In this document: positions 8,970-18,759 of the stretch, piece by piece
Position numbering within the stretch: position 1 is the first letter of the stretch
Layout: every line of letters starts with the position of its first letter
Source: Anaerolineae bacterium
GTDB taxonomy: Bacteria > Chloroflexota > Anaerolineae > B4-G1 > SLSP01
Direction: 5' to 3'
Length of the DNA stretch: 38,038 nt
Assembly: GCA_016931315.1 (NCBI GenBank)
Contig: JAFGFB010000245.1
Coordinates: 1 to 38,038 of the forward strand
Made by a program: the position numbers and the translations under genes
The notes under the pieces: model-generated
The model's input: only the letters and a program-made list of their open reading frames with translations
Told to the model about the DNA's origin: nothing
Databases searched by the model: none

Positions 8970-10075
8970 GTTGTTGAATAAGGCTCCTCGGCTTCGCGCG
9001 CGATGACGTATTGCAACATGCCGACCTGGCGCACCATACCTTTAAGTTCCATCATGACCAAAGCGCTGGTCACAGCTTCGACGGGCAAGCCCACAGAACG
9101 CGCGACCTCGTCCACATAACACGGTTCCGCGGATAATTCCGCCAAGAGCCGGGCTTCGGTCGGATTTGAGGGCAATACTTCACGCGCCAGCTGCTTGGAG
9201 GCAAGTTGGTCCAGGCGAAGGGCTTCAAGAACGTCACCGACCTCAGTGACCACATGCGCGCCATCGCGCAACAGGCGGTTGCAGCCCGCAGAGGCTGGCC
9301 CCAAAATGCTTCCCGGCACGGCGAAGACTTCACGCCCGTGGTCGGCAGCGAAATCCGCCGTAATCAGGGCGCCGCTGTTGAGCGCCGCCTCCACCACGAC
9401 AACGCCCAGGCTCAAGCCGCTGATGATGCGGTTGCGCGGAGGGAAATTCAGAGCTTCGGGGAGCGTCCCAAGGGGATAATCGCTGAGCAAGGCGCCGTGG
9501 GCGGCGATACGCTCAGCCAGAGCGGCATGTTCGTGAGGGTAAATGTTATCCACGCCGCTACCCAGAACAGCGAGTGTGCGCCCGCCGGCATCCAAGGCGG
9601 CTTGATGGGCAATGCCATCCACGCCGCGCGCCAAGCCACTGACGACGGTCACGCCATTGCTCGCGAGCTCTGAAGCCAAAAGGCGCGCGACCTCGCGCCC
9701 GTAGGCGGTGGGCTTGCGCGTGCCCACCACCGCCACCGCCCATTCGTCGGTGGAGATGAGGCTGCCCTTGACGTAGAGCACTGGGGGAGCATCGGCAATC
9801 TGCCGGAGCAGGTTGGGATAAGTGGCATCATCCCAGGTGAGCGCAGTGACCCCCGCAGCTTCCAACTTGCGCGGGAGCTGTTCCAGGTCCACCTGACGGC
9901 GCGCCTGAAGCAGGTTGCGCAGAGAGCGCTGGTCGAGGCCCACCAGGTGCAAGTCCGCCTCGGGAGCCTCCCAGGCGGCTTTCACGTCGCCAAAGGTCTC
10001 GAGCAAAGCGCGCAAGCGCACGGGACCAATGCCCCGCACGAGGTTAAAGCCCAACCAATAGCGCAGGTTATCCAT
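8966..10075 (-). CDS. dprA: DNA-processing protein DprA (DNA uptake, RecA loader) with winged-helix C-terminus
   Basis: VAVVGTRKPTAYGREVARLLASELASNGVTVVSGLARGVDGIAHQAAL; FPPRNRIISGLSLGVVVVEA; GREVFAVPGSI. Confidence 0.95.
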   Translation of the reverse strand: MDNLRYWLGFNLVRGIGPVRLRALLETFGDVKAAWEAPEADLHLVGLDQRSLRNLLQARRQVDLEQLPRKLEAAGVTALTWDDATYPNLLRQIADAPPVLYVKGSLISTDEWAVAVVGTRKPTAYGREVARLLASELASNGVTVVSGLARGVDGIAHQAALDAGGRTLAVLGSGVDNIYPHEHAALAERIAAHGALLSDYPLGTLPEALNFPPRNRIISGLSLGVVVVEAALNSGALITADFAADHGREVFAVPGSILGPASAGCNRLLRDGAHVVTEVGDVLEALRLDQLASKQLAREVLPSNPTEARLLAELSAEPCYVDEVARSVGLPVEAVTSALVMMELKGMVRQVGMLQYVIAREAEEPYSTT

Positions 10076-10118
10076 GAGAAAGCGACCTTTCGAGGGACAA
10101 CCCAGTTGTGGGTTGGCG

Positions 10119-10649
10119 CTACTCTTCGTCGGTTAGCAAGCCCGGCAAAGGGTGAATGACCATTTGCCGCGCTTCCATGTCAATAGAGAGAATCACCTCA
10201 CGGATGGCGGGAATCAGCACCTCGCCACGCAAGCCATGCACGACATAGACATCATTGGCCCCAGGCATATCGAGGACTTCGACAATCTCACCCAGGGCTT
10301 CGCCCGCCTCGGTGCTGACTTGCATGCCGATGAGCTGGTGCAGGTAGTACTCACCCTCTTCCAGGGGCGCGGCATCAGCCAGAGCCACCCAGACCACCTG
10401 CCCCCGCAAGGTTTCAGCAGTGTCCCGGTCGGTGATATCGGCTAAGCGCAACAGAGCCAGGTTCTGATGGAAGCGCACGGATTGCACCGCGTGGCGCCGG
10501 TATGCCGCGCCGACGTACAGGTGACGCAGCCGCACCAGGCGTTCGGGGTAATCGGTGAGAATCTGGGCCCGCAGCTCGCCGGTGATGCCGTGGGGTCGCA
10601 GGATGCGGCCGACAGCCAAATAACGAGGCTCAGGCTGCTTATCCGGCAT
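10119..10649 (-). CDS. rimM: 16S rRNA processing protein RimM
   Basis: LAVGRILRPHGITGELRAQILTDYPERL; YYLHQLIGMQV; VLIPAIREVILSID; order ffh-rpsP-khpA-rimM. Confidence 0.93.
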   Translation of the reverse strand: MPDKQPEPRYLAVGRILRPHGITGELRAQILTDYPERLVRLRHLYVGAAYRRHAVQSVRFHQNLALLRLADITDRDTAETLRGQVVWVALADAAPLEEGEYYLHQLIGMQVSTEAGEALGEIVEVLDMPGANDVYVVHGLRGEVLIPAIREVILSIDMEARQMVIHPLPGLLTDEE

Positions 10650-10694
10650 TCCTGAGCCTCCAGAATTGACGATGAATGGGCAACCAGGCCCGAA

Positions 10695-10931
10695 TCATAC
10701 AATCTCCAGCGTTACCTTCTTGCCAGTCTTGGCGCCCAAGACACGCGCGAGTGAACGCATTGAATTGATTGTTCGCCCCTCACGACCAATCATCCGCCCC
10801 ATATCGTCCGGCGCGACCCGGACCTCCAACACGACTGAGGTCTCACCCTCAATCTCAGATACTTGGACCGCATCGGGATTGTCAGCCAGTGCTATCACGA
10901 TATACTCAACGAGGTCCTTGACCTTGGACAT
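10695..10931 (-). CDS. khpA: KH-domain RNA-binding protein KhpA
   Basis: 78 aa; LVEYIVIALADNPDAV...APDDMGRMIGREGRTINSMRSLARVLGAKTGKKVTLEIV (GRxGR KH motif), next to rpsP/rimM. Confidence 0.92.
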   Translation of the reverse strand: MSKVKDLVEYIVIALADNPDAVQVSEIEGETSVVLEVRVAPDDMGRMIGREGRTINSMRSLARVLGAKTGKKVTLEIV

Positions 10932-11002
10932 TGCGGTTCCTCCTTACGGCTAGGTGAGTGAAAGAGATACGCCCAAACAGACAACTATTGCCAGCGGTCG
11001 AA

Positions 11003-11344
11003 CTACGCCTCAGGCTCAGTCAGCACGGTCGCAGCTGGAGCGGCACCGCCCGCCTCTGCCGCCAAAGCCTCAAGCGATTCACCCGCCCGCAAACGCGCCA
11101 AGCGCTCTAGCGTACCGTTGTTCTTGAGAAGACGAGCAACGGATTCGCTGGGTTGCGCCCCGACACTGAGCCAATACAGCGCGCGCTCCTCGAGGAGTTG
11201 CAGCGTCTCAGGCTCAGTCCGTGGATTGTAGAAACCTACCGTCTCGACCGACTTACCGTCGCGCGGTGAGGCTGATTCGGCTACCACGATGCGGTAGCTG
11301 GGTTGCTTCTTGCGACCAACCCGACGTAATCGTAATCTAAGCAT
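11003..11344 (-). CDS. rpsP: 30S ribosomal protein S16
   Basis: MLRLRLRRVGRKKQPSYRIVVAESASPRDGKSVETVGFYNPRTEP. Confidence 0.97.
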   Translation of the reverse strand: MLRLRLRRVGRKKQPSYRIVVAESASPRDGKSVETVGFYNPRTEPETLQLLEERALYWLSVGAQPSESVARLLKNNGTLERLARLRAGESLEALAAEAGGAAPAATVLTEPEA

Positions 11345-11542
11345 ATTTCTCCTATCCTTCTTTCAACAGTGTTCAGCTAACGGATTTCCATAATCTAAGC
11401 ATACTCAGGAATGCAAAAATTGCAACTCTGTGCCAGCAAGTCACCGCTCAAACAGCTTCAGCATACCGCAAATGGATGCGGCTTGCCCCAGAAGCTGAAC
11501 GGTGCCGGAGACCCAGACGCATTGAATGTTCCCAAGCACACT

Positions 11543-12877
11543 CTAACCAAACATGCGGGGCAGTGAAAAGCCCCGACCGCGCCCCTTTTTCAATTTGCTC
11601 AGCAAATCCTTCATCTGCCGGTGCTGCGACAGCAGCTGGTTGATTTCCTGCACGGTGGTGCCGCTGCCCCGCGCAATGCGCCGCTTGCGACTACCATTCA
11701 GGACGCGCGGACTCCGGCGCTCGAGCGGCGTCATGGAGAGGATGATGGCTTCGACGCGCTTCAGCTGGCGTTCAGCCTGTGCCTCATCCAGAGAAGCCCC
11801 GCGCAGCGCCTTGTTCATCCCCGGCACCATGCCGATCAATTCATTGAGCGGTCCCATGCTGCGGACCTGCCGCAATTGTTTGAGAAAGTCCTCGAGGTCG
11901 AAATCCCCCTCGCGGAGTTTCTGCTCCAGACGTTGGGCTTCCTGGACGTCGAAAGCCTCTTCGGCTTTCTCAATCAGGGTGAGAACATCACCCATGCCCA
12001 GAATGCGCGACGCCATCCGCTCAGGTTGGAAAGGTTCGAGCGCGCCCAGCTTTTCGCCCATACCCAGGAACTTGATGGGAACGCCGGTGACCTCGCGCAT
12101 GCTGATAGCAGCGCCGCCGCGGGCATCACCATCCACCTTGGTCAGGATCAGACCGGTCAACCCCACCCGGTCATGGAAGCCCTGCGCAATGTTCACGGCT
12201 TCCTGACCGGTCATCGCATCCGCGACGAGCAGGATTTCCACCGGATGTACGCGGTCGCGAATAGCGACCAGCTCGTCCATCATCGCGTCATCAATCTGCA
12301 AACGCCCGGCGGTATCGAGCAGGACAACATCCGCGCCCCGGCTTTTGGCCGTCTGCACGCCATGGACACAGATTTCCGGAGGCGTCACCTTGCCCCGCTC
12401 ACTGTGCACGGGGATATCGAGTTGACGTCCCAAGACTTCCAACTGCGTGATGGCTGCCGGGCGGTAAGTATCCGCGGCTACCATCACCGGGAAGCGGCCC
12501 TTCTCGCGCAGATGGCGTGCCAGTTTGGCAATGGTCGTGGTCTTGCCCGAGCCTTGCAACCCCACCAGCATGATGACGTAAGGGGCAGTGCCCTTGAATT
12601 CCAGGCGCCCAGCGGCGCCCAGGGTCGTCACCAATTCCTGATGGACGATCTTGATGACCTGCTGGGCAGGGTTGAGGGCCTTAGAGACCTGTTCACCGAC
12701 GGCCTCAGCCTGTACGCGCGCCACAAAGTCGCGCACGACCTTGTAGTTGACATCAGCTTCTAAAAGTGCAACCCGGATTTCACGGAGCACGGCTTTGACG
12801 TCTTCTTCGCGCAGGACACCACGTTTGCCCAGACGATCGAAGACGGCTTGCAGTTTTTCGCTTAAGGATTCAAACAT
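11543..12877 (-). CDS. ffh: Signal recognition particle GTPase Ffh
   Basis: MLVGLQGSGKTTTIAKLARHL; DTYRPAAITQLEVLG; DTAGRLQIDD; TKVDGDARGGAAISM; M-domain IARGSGTTVQEINQLL. Confidence 0.97.
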   Translation of the reverse strand: MFESLSEKLQAVFDRLGKRGVLREEDVKAVLREIRVALLEADVNYKVVRDFVARVQAEAVGEQVSKALNPAQQVIKIVHQELVTTLGAAGRLEFKGTAPYVIMLVGLQGSGKTTTIAKLARHLREKGRFPVMVAADTYRPAAITQLEVLGRQLDIPVHSERGKVTPPEICVHGVQTAKSRGADVVLLDTAGRLQIDDAMMDELVAIRDRVHPVEILLVADAMTGQEAVNIAQGFHDRVGLTGLILTKVDGDARGGAAISMREVTGVPIKFLGMGEKLGALEPFQPERMASRILGMGDVLTLIEKAEEAFDVQEAQRLEQKLREGDFDLEDFLKQLRQVRSMGPLNELIGMVPGMNKALRGASLDEAQAERQLKRVEAIILSMTPLERRSPRVLNGSRKRRIARGSGTTVQEINQLLSQHRQMKDLLSKLKKGRGRGFSLPRMFG

Positions 12878-12998
12878 AAGTCTCCGGCTCCACCCGGTTC
12901 GTCACATTCTAACGGAAAATGGGATTTCGTCAAGCAAAGAAACGGGGGAGAGAGAGGTTTAGGACGCAGATGAACGCTGATGAACGCGGATAGGGAAG

Positions 12999-13200
12999 AA
13001 TTTAACGCAGAGACGCTGAGGCGGGGAGAACGCAGAGGGGGAGATTTAATGCTGAGGGTGCAGAGGGGGAAGAATTTAACGCAGAGACGCTGAGGGCGCA
13101 GAGGACGCAGAGGGAAAAGCAGGTGACGGGTTGCAGGGTGGGTGAAAATTGGGGAGGGGGGAGAATTTAACGCAGAGACGTAGAGGGAAAAGCAGGTGAG
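12999..13200 (+). repeat. Degenerate 'TTTAACGCAGAGACGCTGAGG' repeat cluster
   Basis: tttaacgcagagacg at 13001, ~13076 and ~13166; agagggaaaagcaggtga twice. Confidence 0.8.
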
Positions 13201-13207
13201 ACCTCCC

Positions 13208-13235
13208 TTGTCAAACGGGGGGCTTGAGGCATAAT
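13208..13235 (+). promoter_or_regulatory. Putative sigma70-type promoter upstream of the PBP gene
   Basis: TTGTCA - 16 nt - CATAAT (13208-13213, 13230-13235), about 110 nt upstream of ATG 13344. Confidence 0.4.
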
Positions 13236-13343
13236 AGTGGCTGAACAGGTGATGGGGGGCGTTAAGCCCAAGTTGAATTGCCAATTTACGGGCAGGGATT
13301 GACCTGCAAGGGAAGCCCTGGCGCCAGTTTTGAGTTAAGGACT

Positions 13344-16300
13344 ATGAACCAGAATCACAAACGTACACCTATGTCATTGGTGCGTTCGATTATTATTGCC
13401 GACCGCGAACGCCGGCGCGTGCGCAGCAAGACCGGTATCAACCTGGTCTTCCGCATTATCGGTGTGGTTATCATGGTGTCGCTGCTCGCCTCAGTGATTT
13501 CGGTGGGGCTGGCGGTAGGGGCAGCCGCAGCCGCTTATGGTACGATCACGGAAGGGCTACCTACGCCGGATGAGGTTGCCGCTGCCAGCGTCCAAACCTT
13601 CGAGACGACCAAGATTTTTGACCGCACGGGGCAAAATCTGCTTTACGAGGTGATTGACCCCAATGCAGGCGACCGGAACTGGCTCGCTATCGGAGATATT
13701 CCCGACACTGTGACCTGTGGCACCGTCGCCATGGAGGACCGCAGTTTCTGGACGAATCCCGGCTTCAATGCCAGGGGTCTGGCGCGTGCCTTTGTCAACA
13801 ACCTGCAGGGGTTGCCAGTGCAGGGCGCGTCCTCCATCACCCAACAGGTGGTGAAGAACACGGTCATTCCGCTCGAAGAGCGTTACGTGCAGGATTATGG
13901 TCGCAAGATCAAGGAAATTCTGATCTCGATGGAACTGACGCGGCTGTATCCCAAAGAGGAAATCCTGGAATGGTATCTCAACACCAATCTCTACGGCAAC
14001 CTGGCTTATGGCATTGATGCCGCGGCGCGGGTCTATTTCGGCAAACCGGCAAGCGCGCTGACGCTTTCGGAAGCGGCGACGTTAATTGCGATTCCGCAAT
14101 CGCCACTCGTCAATCCCTTTAACGACCCCGAAGGCGCGATGAAGCGCCGCGACCTGGTGCTCGATGGCATGGTGCTTCAGGGCTGCGTTTCAAGCGCGGA
14201 AGCCGATGCTGCCCGCCAGCAAAGCTGGCAGCTGGCGCAACGCAATGAGCGCTTCGATATTCAGGCGCCGCACTTCTCGCTCTACGTGCGCCGGCAGCTG
14301 GAGGAGATGTTTGGGGTAGAGCGCGTCGCCGGCGGCGGCTTGCGGGTCTACACCACCCTGGATCTGGAGCTCAATGAACAAGCGACCTGCACCTCGCAAG
14401 CCTTCCTGCGCATTCTCAGCGGCGAAGATGCCGCCGTGGTTGTCCCGGAAGTGGTCAACGCGGGCTGTGCAGCCGCGCAGTATCTCCCCGATATGCCAGC
14501 GGTCTATGCGGGCATGGATTCCAATGTGAACAATACTGCCATGATCATGATGCGCCCCACTACCGGCGAAATCCTGGCGATGGTGGGAAGCGCCGACTAC
14601 TGGAATCAGGAGATTGACGGGAGTTTCAACGTGGCGGTGGATGGACTGCGCCAGCCCGGCTCCTCTTTTAAGCCCTTCACCTACGTGACGCTGCTTTCGC
14701 AGGGCTACAACGCCGCCCAGATGTTCCTGGATGTGCGCAAAGCCTTCGATCAAGGCGAGGGCATGCCCCCGTATGTTCCCGAGAACTACACCCGCAATTA
14801 TTACGGTGCGGTGAGCTTGCGGGATGCGTTGGCGCGTTCGCTGAACATCCCGGCGGTGGAGGCGATGTCCATCGCGGGCATTGATAACGTGATGCGCACG
14901 GCGCACCGCATGGGGATTACAACCCTGGATAAGGGCTTGCAATTCTACGGGCTGAGCCTCACACTGGGCGGCGGCGAGGTGTATCTCATTGATATGGTCT
15001 ATGCGTTCACGGTCTTCGCAAATAATGGGGTGATGTATGGCGCGCCAATAGACGCCGAGGACCTTCGTCCGGGCTTCCGCGAGCTGGACCCAGTGGCGAT
15101 TCTACGGGTCGAGGATCGCAATGGCAATGTGCTCTACACGTATGAGAGGCCCGAGGCGCAGCAAATTCTCGAGCCGCGGTTGGCTTATCTCATCACCGAT
15201 ATCATCTCAGACCGGCGGGCACGCATTCCAGCCTTTGGCACCCCTAACCCGCTGGAGTTGGACAACAACCGCCCGGCAGCGGCCAAGACGGGCACGACCA
15301 ACGACTTCACCGATAACTGGATTATCGGCTATACACCGCAACTGGCAGCAGGCGTCTGGATGGGAAACACGGATGCCAGCCAAAAGATGACGGACCTGCC
15401 CGGGGCGCGCGGCGCCTCCTTTATCTGGCACGCGATGATGGAATATAGCTTGAAGGATGAGCCCGTCGTCCCCTTCACACGACCCGACGGGCTGGTTGAG
15501 GTGGCGGTGTGTACCAAGTCGGGCATGTTACCGCATTCCAACTGTCCCACGCGAACGGAGATCATGATTCCCGGCACGGAACCTACGGAAGTGGACACGC
15601 TCTACCAGGTCTTCCGGGTGAACCGCGAAACCGGACGCCTGGCGGTTGATGGCTTTACGCCGCCGGAGCTGATTGAGGAGCGGGTTTACGAGGTCTATCC
15701 CTCTGAGGCGATGGACTGGATCGCGAGCCTACCTGAGGATAAGCGTCCTCCGATTCCGCCGACGGAGTATGATACCATCTACGGGCTTGCCAATGTCAAT
15801 CCGGAGGTGTCCATCATCAGCCCCACGACATATTCCTTTGTGCGTGGGGTGGTCCCGATCACCGGCAATGCGCGCGGCGGGGATTTCGCCTTCTACCGGT
15901 TGGTCTTTGGTACGGGCATGAGCCCTAATGAATGGGCGCAGATTGGGCCGGATCATCCCGGGCAAGTGGAGAACAACGTGCTGGAGTTCTTCGATGTGTC
16001 GGGGTTGACGGATGGGCTGTACACGCTACAGCTGCAAGTGGTGGGCGGGGCGCAGGGCGTCAGGCTGAGCACGATCCAGCTGACGGTGGACAACACTCCG
16101 CCGAAAGTTGACCTGACGTATCCAGAAGATGGCGCGGAGTACGAATACCGCGCGGGCGACTGGGTGAATATCAATGCCGAGGTGAACGATAATCACGCCA
16201 TCCAGCGTGTGGAGTTCTACAAGGTGGAAGCTGTACCGCCAGACCAACAGTTGCAACCCTTTGCCGTGCGCACGGCGGCGCCCTACAATGTCAACTGGAT

Positions 16301-16412
16301 GTTGAAGGGAGCGGGCGAGGCCACATTTTACGTCAAGGTGATTGATGCCGCCGGCAATGAGACGGTGACGGAGCAGGTCACGATCAGGATTGTGCCGCGG
16401 GCGACGCCGTAG
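13344..16412 (+). CDS. Class A penicillin-binding protein (glycosyltransferase + transpeptidase) with C-terminal Ig-like domains
   Basis: GT51: VAMEDRSFWTNPGFNARGLARAFVNNL...GASSITQQVVKN; transpeptidase: RQPGSSFKPFTY, KTGTTNDFTDNWIIGYTPQLAAGVWMGN; C-terminal bacterial Ig-like repeats (TVDNTPPKVDLTYPEDG). ATG at 13344. Confidence 0.95.
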   Translation: MNQNHKRTPMSLVRSIIIADRERRRVRSKTGINLVFRIIGVVIMVSLLASVISVGLAVGAAAAAYGTITEGLPTPDEVAAASVQTFETTKIFDRTGQNLLYEVIDPNAGDRNWLAIGDIPDTVTCGTVAMEDRSFWTNPGFNARGLARAFVNNLQGLPVQGASSITQQVVKNTVIPLEERYVQDYGRKIKEILISMELTRLYPKEEILEWYLNTNLYGNLAYGIDAAARVYFGKPASALTLSEAATLIAIPQSPLVNPFNDPEGAMKRRDLVLDGMVLQGCVSSAEADAARQQSWQLAQRNERFDIQAPHFSLYVRRQLEEMFGVERVAGGGLRVYTTLDLELNEQATCTSQAFLRILSGEDAAVVVPEVVNAGCAAAQYLPDMPAVYAGMDSNVNNTAMIMMRPTTGEILAMVGSADYWNQEIDGSFNVAVDGLRQPGSSFKPFTYVTLLSQGYNAAQMFLDVRKAFDQGEGMPPYVPENYTRNYYGAVSLRDALARSLNIPAVEAMSIAGIDNVMRTAHRMGITTLDKGLQFYGLSLTLGGGEVYLIDMVYAFTVFANNGVMYGAPIDAEDLRPGFRELDPVAILRVEDRNGNVLYTYERPEAQQILEPRLAYLITDIISDRRARIPAFGTPNPLELDNNRPAAAKTGTTNDFTDNWIIGYTPQLAAGVWMGNTDASQKMTDLPGARGASFIWHAMMEYSLKDEPVVPFTRPDGLVEVAVCTKSGMLPHSNCPTRTEIMIPGTEPTEVDTLYQVFRVNRETGRLAVDGFTPPELIEERVYEVYPSEAMDWIASLPEDKRPPIPPTEYDTIYGLANVNPEVSIISPTTYSFVRGVVPITGNARGGDFAFYRLVFGTGMSPNEWAQIGPDHPGQVENNVLEFFDVSGLTDGLYTLQLQVVGGAQGVRLSTIQLTVDNTPPKVDLTYPEDGAEYEYRAGDWVNINAEVNDNHAIQRVEFYKVEAVPPDQQLQPFAVRTAAPYNVNWMLKGAGEATFYVKVIDAAGNETVTEQVTIRIVPRATP

Positions 16413-16455
16413 CCCAAGCCGAGCAGGTAGCATCTCCCCCACCCTGGGGGACAAA

Positions 16456-16938
16456 TCAGGCAGGGTCAGCCCCGTAGACCACCTCGAAGGTTTCACAGAC
16501 CACGGGCATGGTTTCTGCGGGGCGCCTGCCATAAGCCGCCAGGCTGCGCGTAAAGACTCCCCAATGGACCTGGCGCCAGGATTCCAGAGAGCGATCCCCT
16601 TCGCCCTCAGTCCACGCGAAAGCGGCGGTGACCTGATTGAAGGGAACGATTTCAACTGCCGTGGTGCGGATAATGGCCTGCGCCTGACCCTCCCAGTTGG
16701 TGATGACGCTATACTCCCCGACCGCGGGAAGAGCTTCTTGAGCCGCCTCATATTCCCACAGGGCGCTCGTGGTGCCGCGCTTACGCCCGGTTTTGACCAG
16801 AGCCGCAAGGGCATCGGCGCAGGGCGCGTTATCACAGAAGTGCCAGACGCTGAAGGTTCGCTCTGTGGTGGCGGGGTCGTCACCGAGGGAGCGCAGGTAG
16901 GCGTTCCACATTTCCTGAACCGAGGTTGGTTGTTGCAT
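16456..16938 (-). CDS. ASCH-domain protein
   Basis: WHFCDNAPCADALAALVKTGRKRGTTSALWEYEAAQEALPAVGEYSVITNWEGQAQAIIRTTAVEIVPFNQV; start MQQPTSVQEMW at 16938 with aaggag upstream. The ORF track extends N-terminally into repeat DNA. Confidence 0.85.
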   Translation of the reverse strand: MQQPTSVQEMWNAYLRSLGDDPATTERTFSVWHFCDNAPCADALAALVKTGRKRGTTSALWEYEAAQEALPAVGEYSVITNWEGQAQAIIRTTAVEIVPFNQVTAAFAWTEGEGDRSLESWRQVHWGVFTRSLAAYGRRPAETMPVVCETFEVVYGADPA

Positions 16939-17094
16939 GGGGTCTCCTTGAGAGTTTATGGATAGGTTGTGAAGGCGGTTGCCCAACGTCAGATTGTAAT
17001 GGAGAGTGTACACGGATTGTGAGAGAATGCCAGTCGCTGCAACTGGGGTGCATTCAAAAAAGCTTGAGCGGCAATAGTGGCTAGACTGACGATC

Positions 17095-17227
17095 ATGTGG
17101 GCGATGCAAGAACACAAAGAGGTAGCTTTTTTTTGTGATTTTTGCGGGCTGCGCCCGCAAAAATCACGCTTGCGGAGAGAGGCGCAGAGGGGTTTTTTTG
17201 AGTGATCTAGTCGATTTTGCCACTGTG
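17095..17227 (+). repeat. Repeat sharing flanks with 28110-28275 and 1-90
   Basis: gggcgatgcaagaacacaaagaggtag...hairpin...gcttgcggagagaggcgcagagggg...gagtgatctagtcgattttgccactgtgg. Confidence 0.7.
17135..17167 (+). repeat. Palindrome family copy 11
   Basis: gtgatttttGCGGGC-TGC-GCCCGCaaaaatcac. Confidence 0.9.
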
Positions 17228-17373
17228 GAAAAAACACTTTTTTATGATACAATCCAGTGGTGATGGGTTTGGGCCAAGAGGGGATACCACATTCCTGATT
17301 TTTGCCAGCGCGGCGCAAGATGTGGATGAGGTGGCGGCGCTCCTGGCGACGAGGTAGAAACGGATAGGCGCGG

Positions 17374-18090
17374 ATGAAAGCACTGTACATTCTTAAGACG
17401 GGCAGCACGCTGCCCGAACCGGCAGCTCGGAAGGGCGATTTCGAGGATTGGATTATCGCCGGGCTGGGCCTGCCACGCGAGGCGCTGTGCGTTCTGGATG
17501 TGCGCGAGGGACCCCCACCCGCGTATGAAGCGCTGAGCGCCGCGGTCATCACCGGTTCACACGCAATGGTGACCGAACATGCCGCCTGGAGCGAGCGGTT
17601 GGCGGATTGGCTGCCCGGGTTGGTCGCACGGCGCATTCCGGTGCTGGGCATCTGCTACGGGCACCAGTTGCTCGCTTATGCGCTGGGGGGTGTGGTGGGC
17701 GCCGCTCCCGCGGGACCGGAGTATGGGACGACGCCACTACTGTTAAAAGCCGCAGCGCATGCCGACCCGTTGCTGAGCGCTGTGCCACAGCCGTTTTATG
17801 TGCATGTCAGCCACTTTCAATCCGTGCTGACGTTGCCCAAAGGCGCCACACGCCTCGCAAGCAGCATACAGGAGCTGCACCAGGCTTTCGTAGTCGCCGG
17901 GTGCGCCTGGGGGGTGCAATTCCACCCGGAGTTCGATGAGGATATCGTGGCGACGTATATTCAGGCGTATGCAGCTGAGCTGCGCGAGCGGGGCGTAGAC
18001 CCCGAAGCACGGCTGAAGACCTGCCGCAGCGCGCCCCATGCCGCACAAATCCTGAGGCGTTTTGGTGTGCTGGGGCAATCGGGAAAGTAG
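17374..18090 (+). CDS. Class I glutamine amidotransferase-like protein
   Basis: RRIPVLGICYGHQLLAYALGG; VITGSHAMVTEH; VAGCAWGVQFHPEFDEDI. Confidence 0.9.
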   Translation: MKALYILKTGSTLPEPAARKGDFEDWIIAGLGLPREALCVLDVREGPPPAYEALSAAVITGSHAMVTEHAAWSERLADWLPGLVARRIPVLGICYGHQLLAYALGGVVGAAPAGPEYGTTPLLLKAAAHADPLLSAVPQPFYVHVSHFQSVLTLPKGATRLASSIQELHQAFVVAGCAWGVQFHPEFDEDIVATYIQAYAAELRERGVDPEARLKTCRSAPHAAQILRRFGVLGQSGK

Positions 18091-18111
18091 CCACATGAAT
18101 GCCCGGTATCG

Positions 18112-18141
18112 AGCCGCTAGAGCACACTCTAGCGGCTTTTT
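18112..18141 (+). terminator. Rho-independent terminator after the glutamine amidotransferase gene
   Basis: agccgctagag-caca-ctctagcggct followed by a T tract (TTTTT), 21 nt after stop at 18090. Confidence 0.85.
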
Positions 18142-18232
18142 GTACGTGTTCAGATTTCCGTTATGAGGCGCAAATCTCGGGCCCATGAGTTTCCGAAATT
18201 TGATCTGATAATAAAGACTGTCCGCACAGGCA

Positions 18233-18289
18233 CAGGTGCTATTCAAGCGTCCCTACGGGACGCCCCTGGTTTCCCGCGTTATTGCAGGC
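18233..18289. repeat. 57-bp direct repeat, copy 1
   Basis: caggtgctattcaagcgtccctacgggacgcccctggtttcccgcgttattgcaggc; identical at 18496-18552. Confidence 0.85.
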
Positions 18290-18447
18290 ACTAAAGTGCC
18301 TGCCTACTTTCAGACGTCCCTACGGGACGCGGGAGGCGGGACATTGCCGGGCGGCGAGGCTGCGGGGGACAAGGGTGGTTGCTCAACAGGGCGCCCGGGG
18401 CTAAAGCCGGGCGTTTGCGCCTTGGGCCAAACACACGAAGCCCCCTC

Positions 18448-18759
18448 ATGAGTTTTCAGAATTTAATCCGGTAATAAGGGACGTCCGCGCAGGCGCAGGT
18501 GCTATTCAAGCGTCCCTACGGGACGCCCCTGGTTTCCCGCGTTATTGCAGGCGTTGAAGCGCTGAGTACAGCGACGCCTGCCTACTCTCAGGCGTCCCTA
18601 CGGGACGAAGAACGCATCGTGATGCGCCTCTACCGCCCGGGACAGGTTGCTGGACGGAGGTAAGAGACCTTTCGACTTCGCTCCACTTCGCTCAGGGTGA
18701 CGAGTAGTGTAAGGTGAGCAGGAACGCGAAGTATACCGAAGTAAAATTTGAAAACTCAT
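18448..18759. mobile_element. MITE-like element with ~25 bp terminal inverted repeats (copy 2)
   Basis: Left atgagttttcagaatttaatccggt (18448-18472); right accgaagtaaaatttgaaaactcat (18735-18759), reverse complement matching 21/25. Confidence 0.55.
18496..18552. repeat. 57-bp direct repeat, copy 2
   Basis: Identical to 18233-18289; contains palindrome CGTCCCTACGGGACG. Confidence 0.85.

Noticed and set aside
8966-10075. Link between dprA (DNA uptake) and the hairpin family as DNA uptake sequences
   Set aside because: Only proximity supports it; the hairpins lack one fixed core word as expected for uptake sequences.
11621-12763. 380-aa + strand ORF
   Set aside because: Antisense shadow of ffh.
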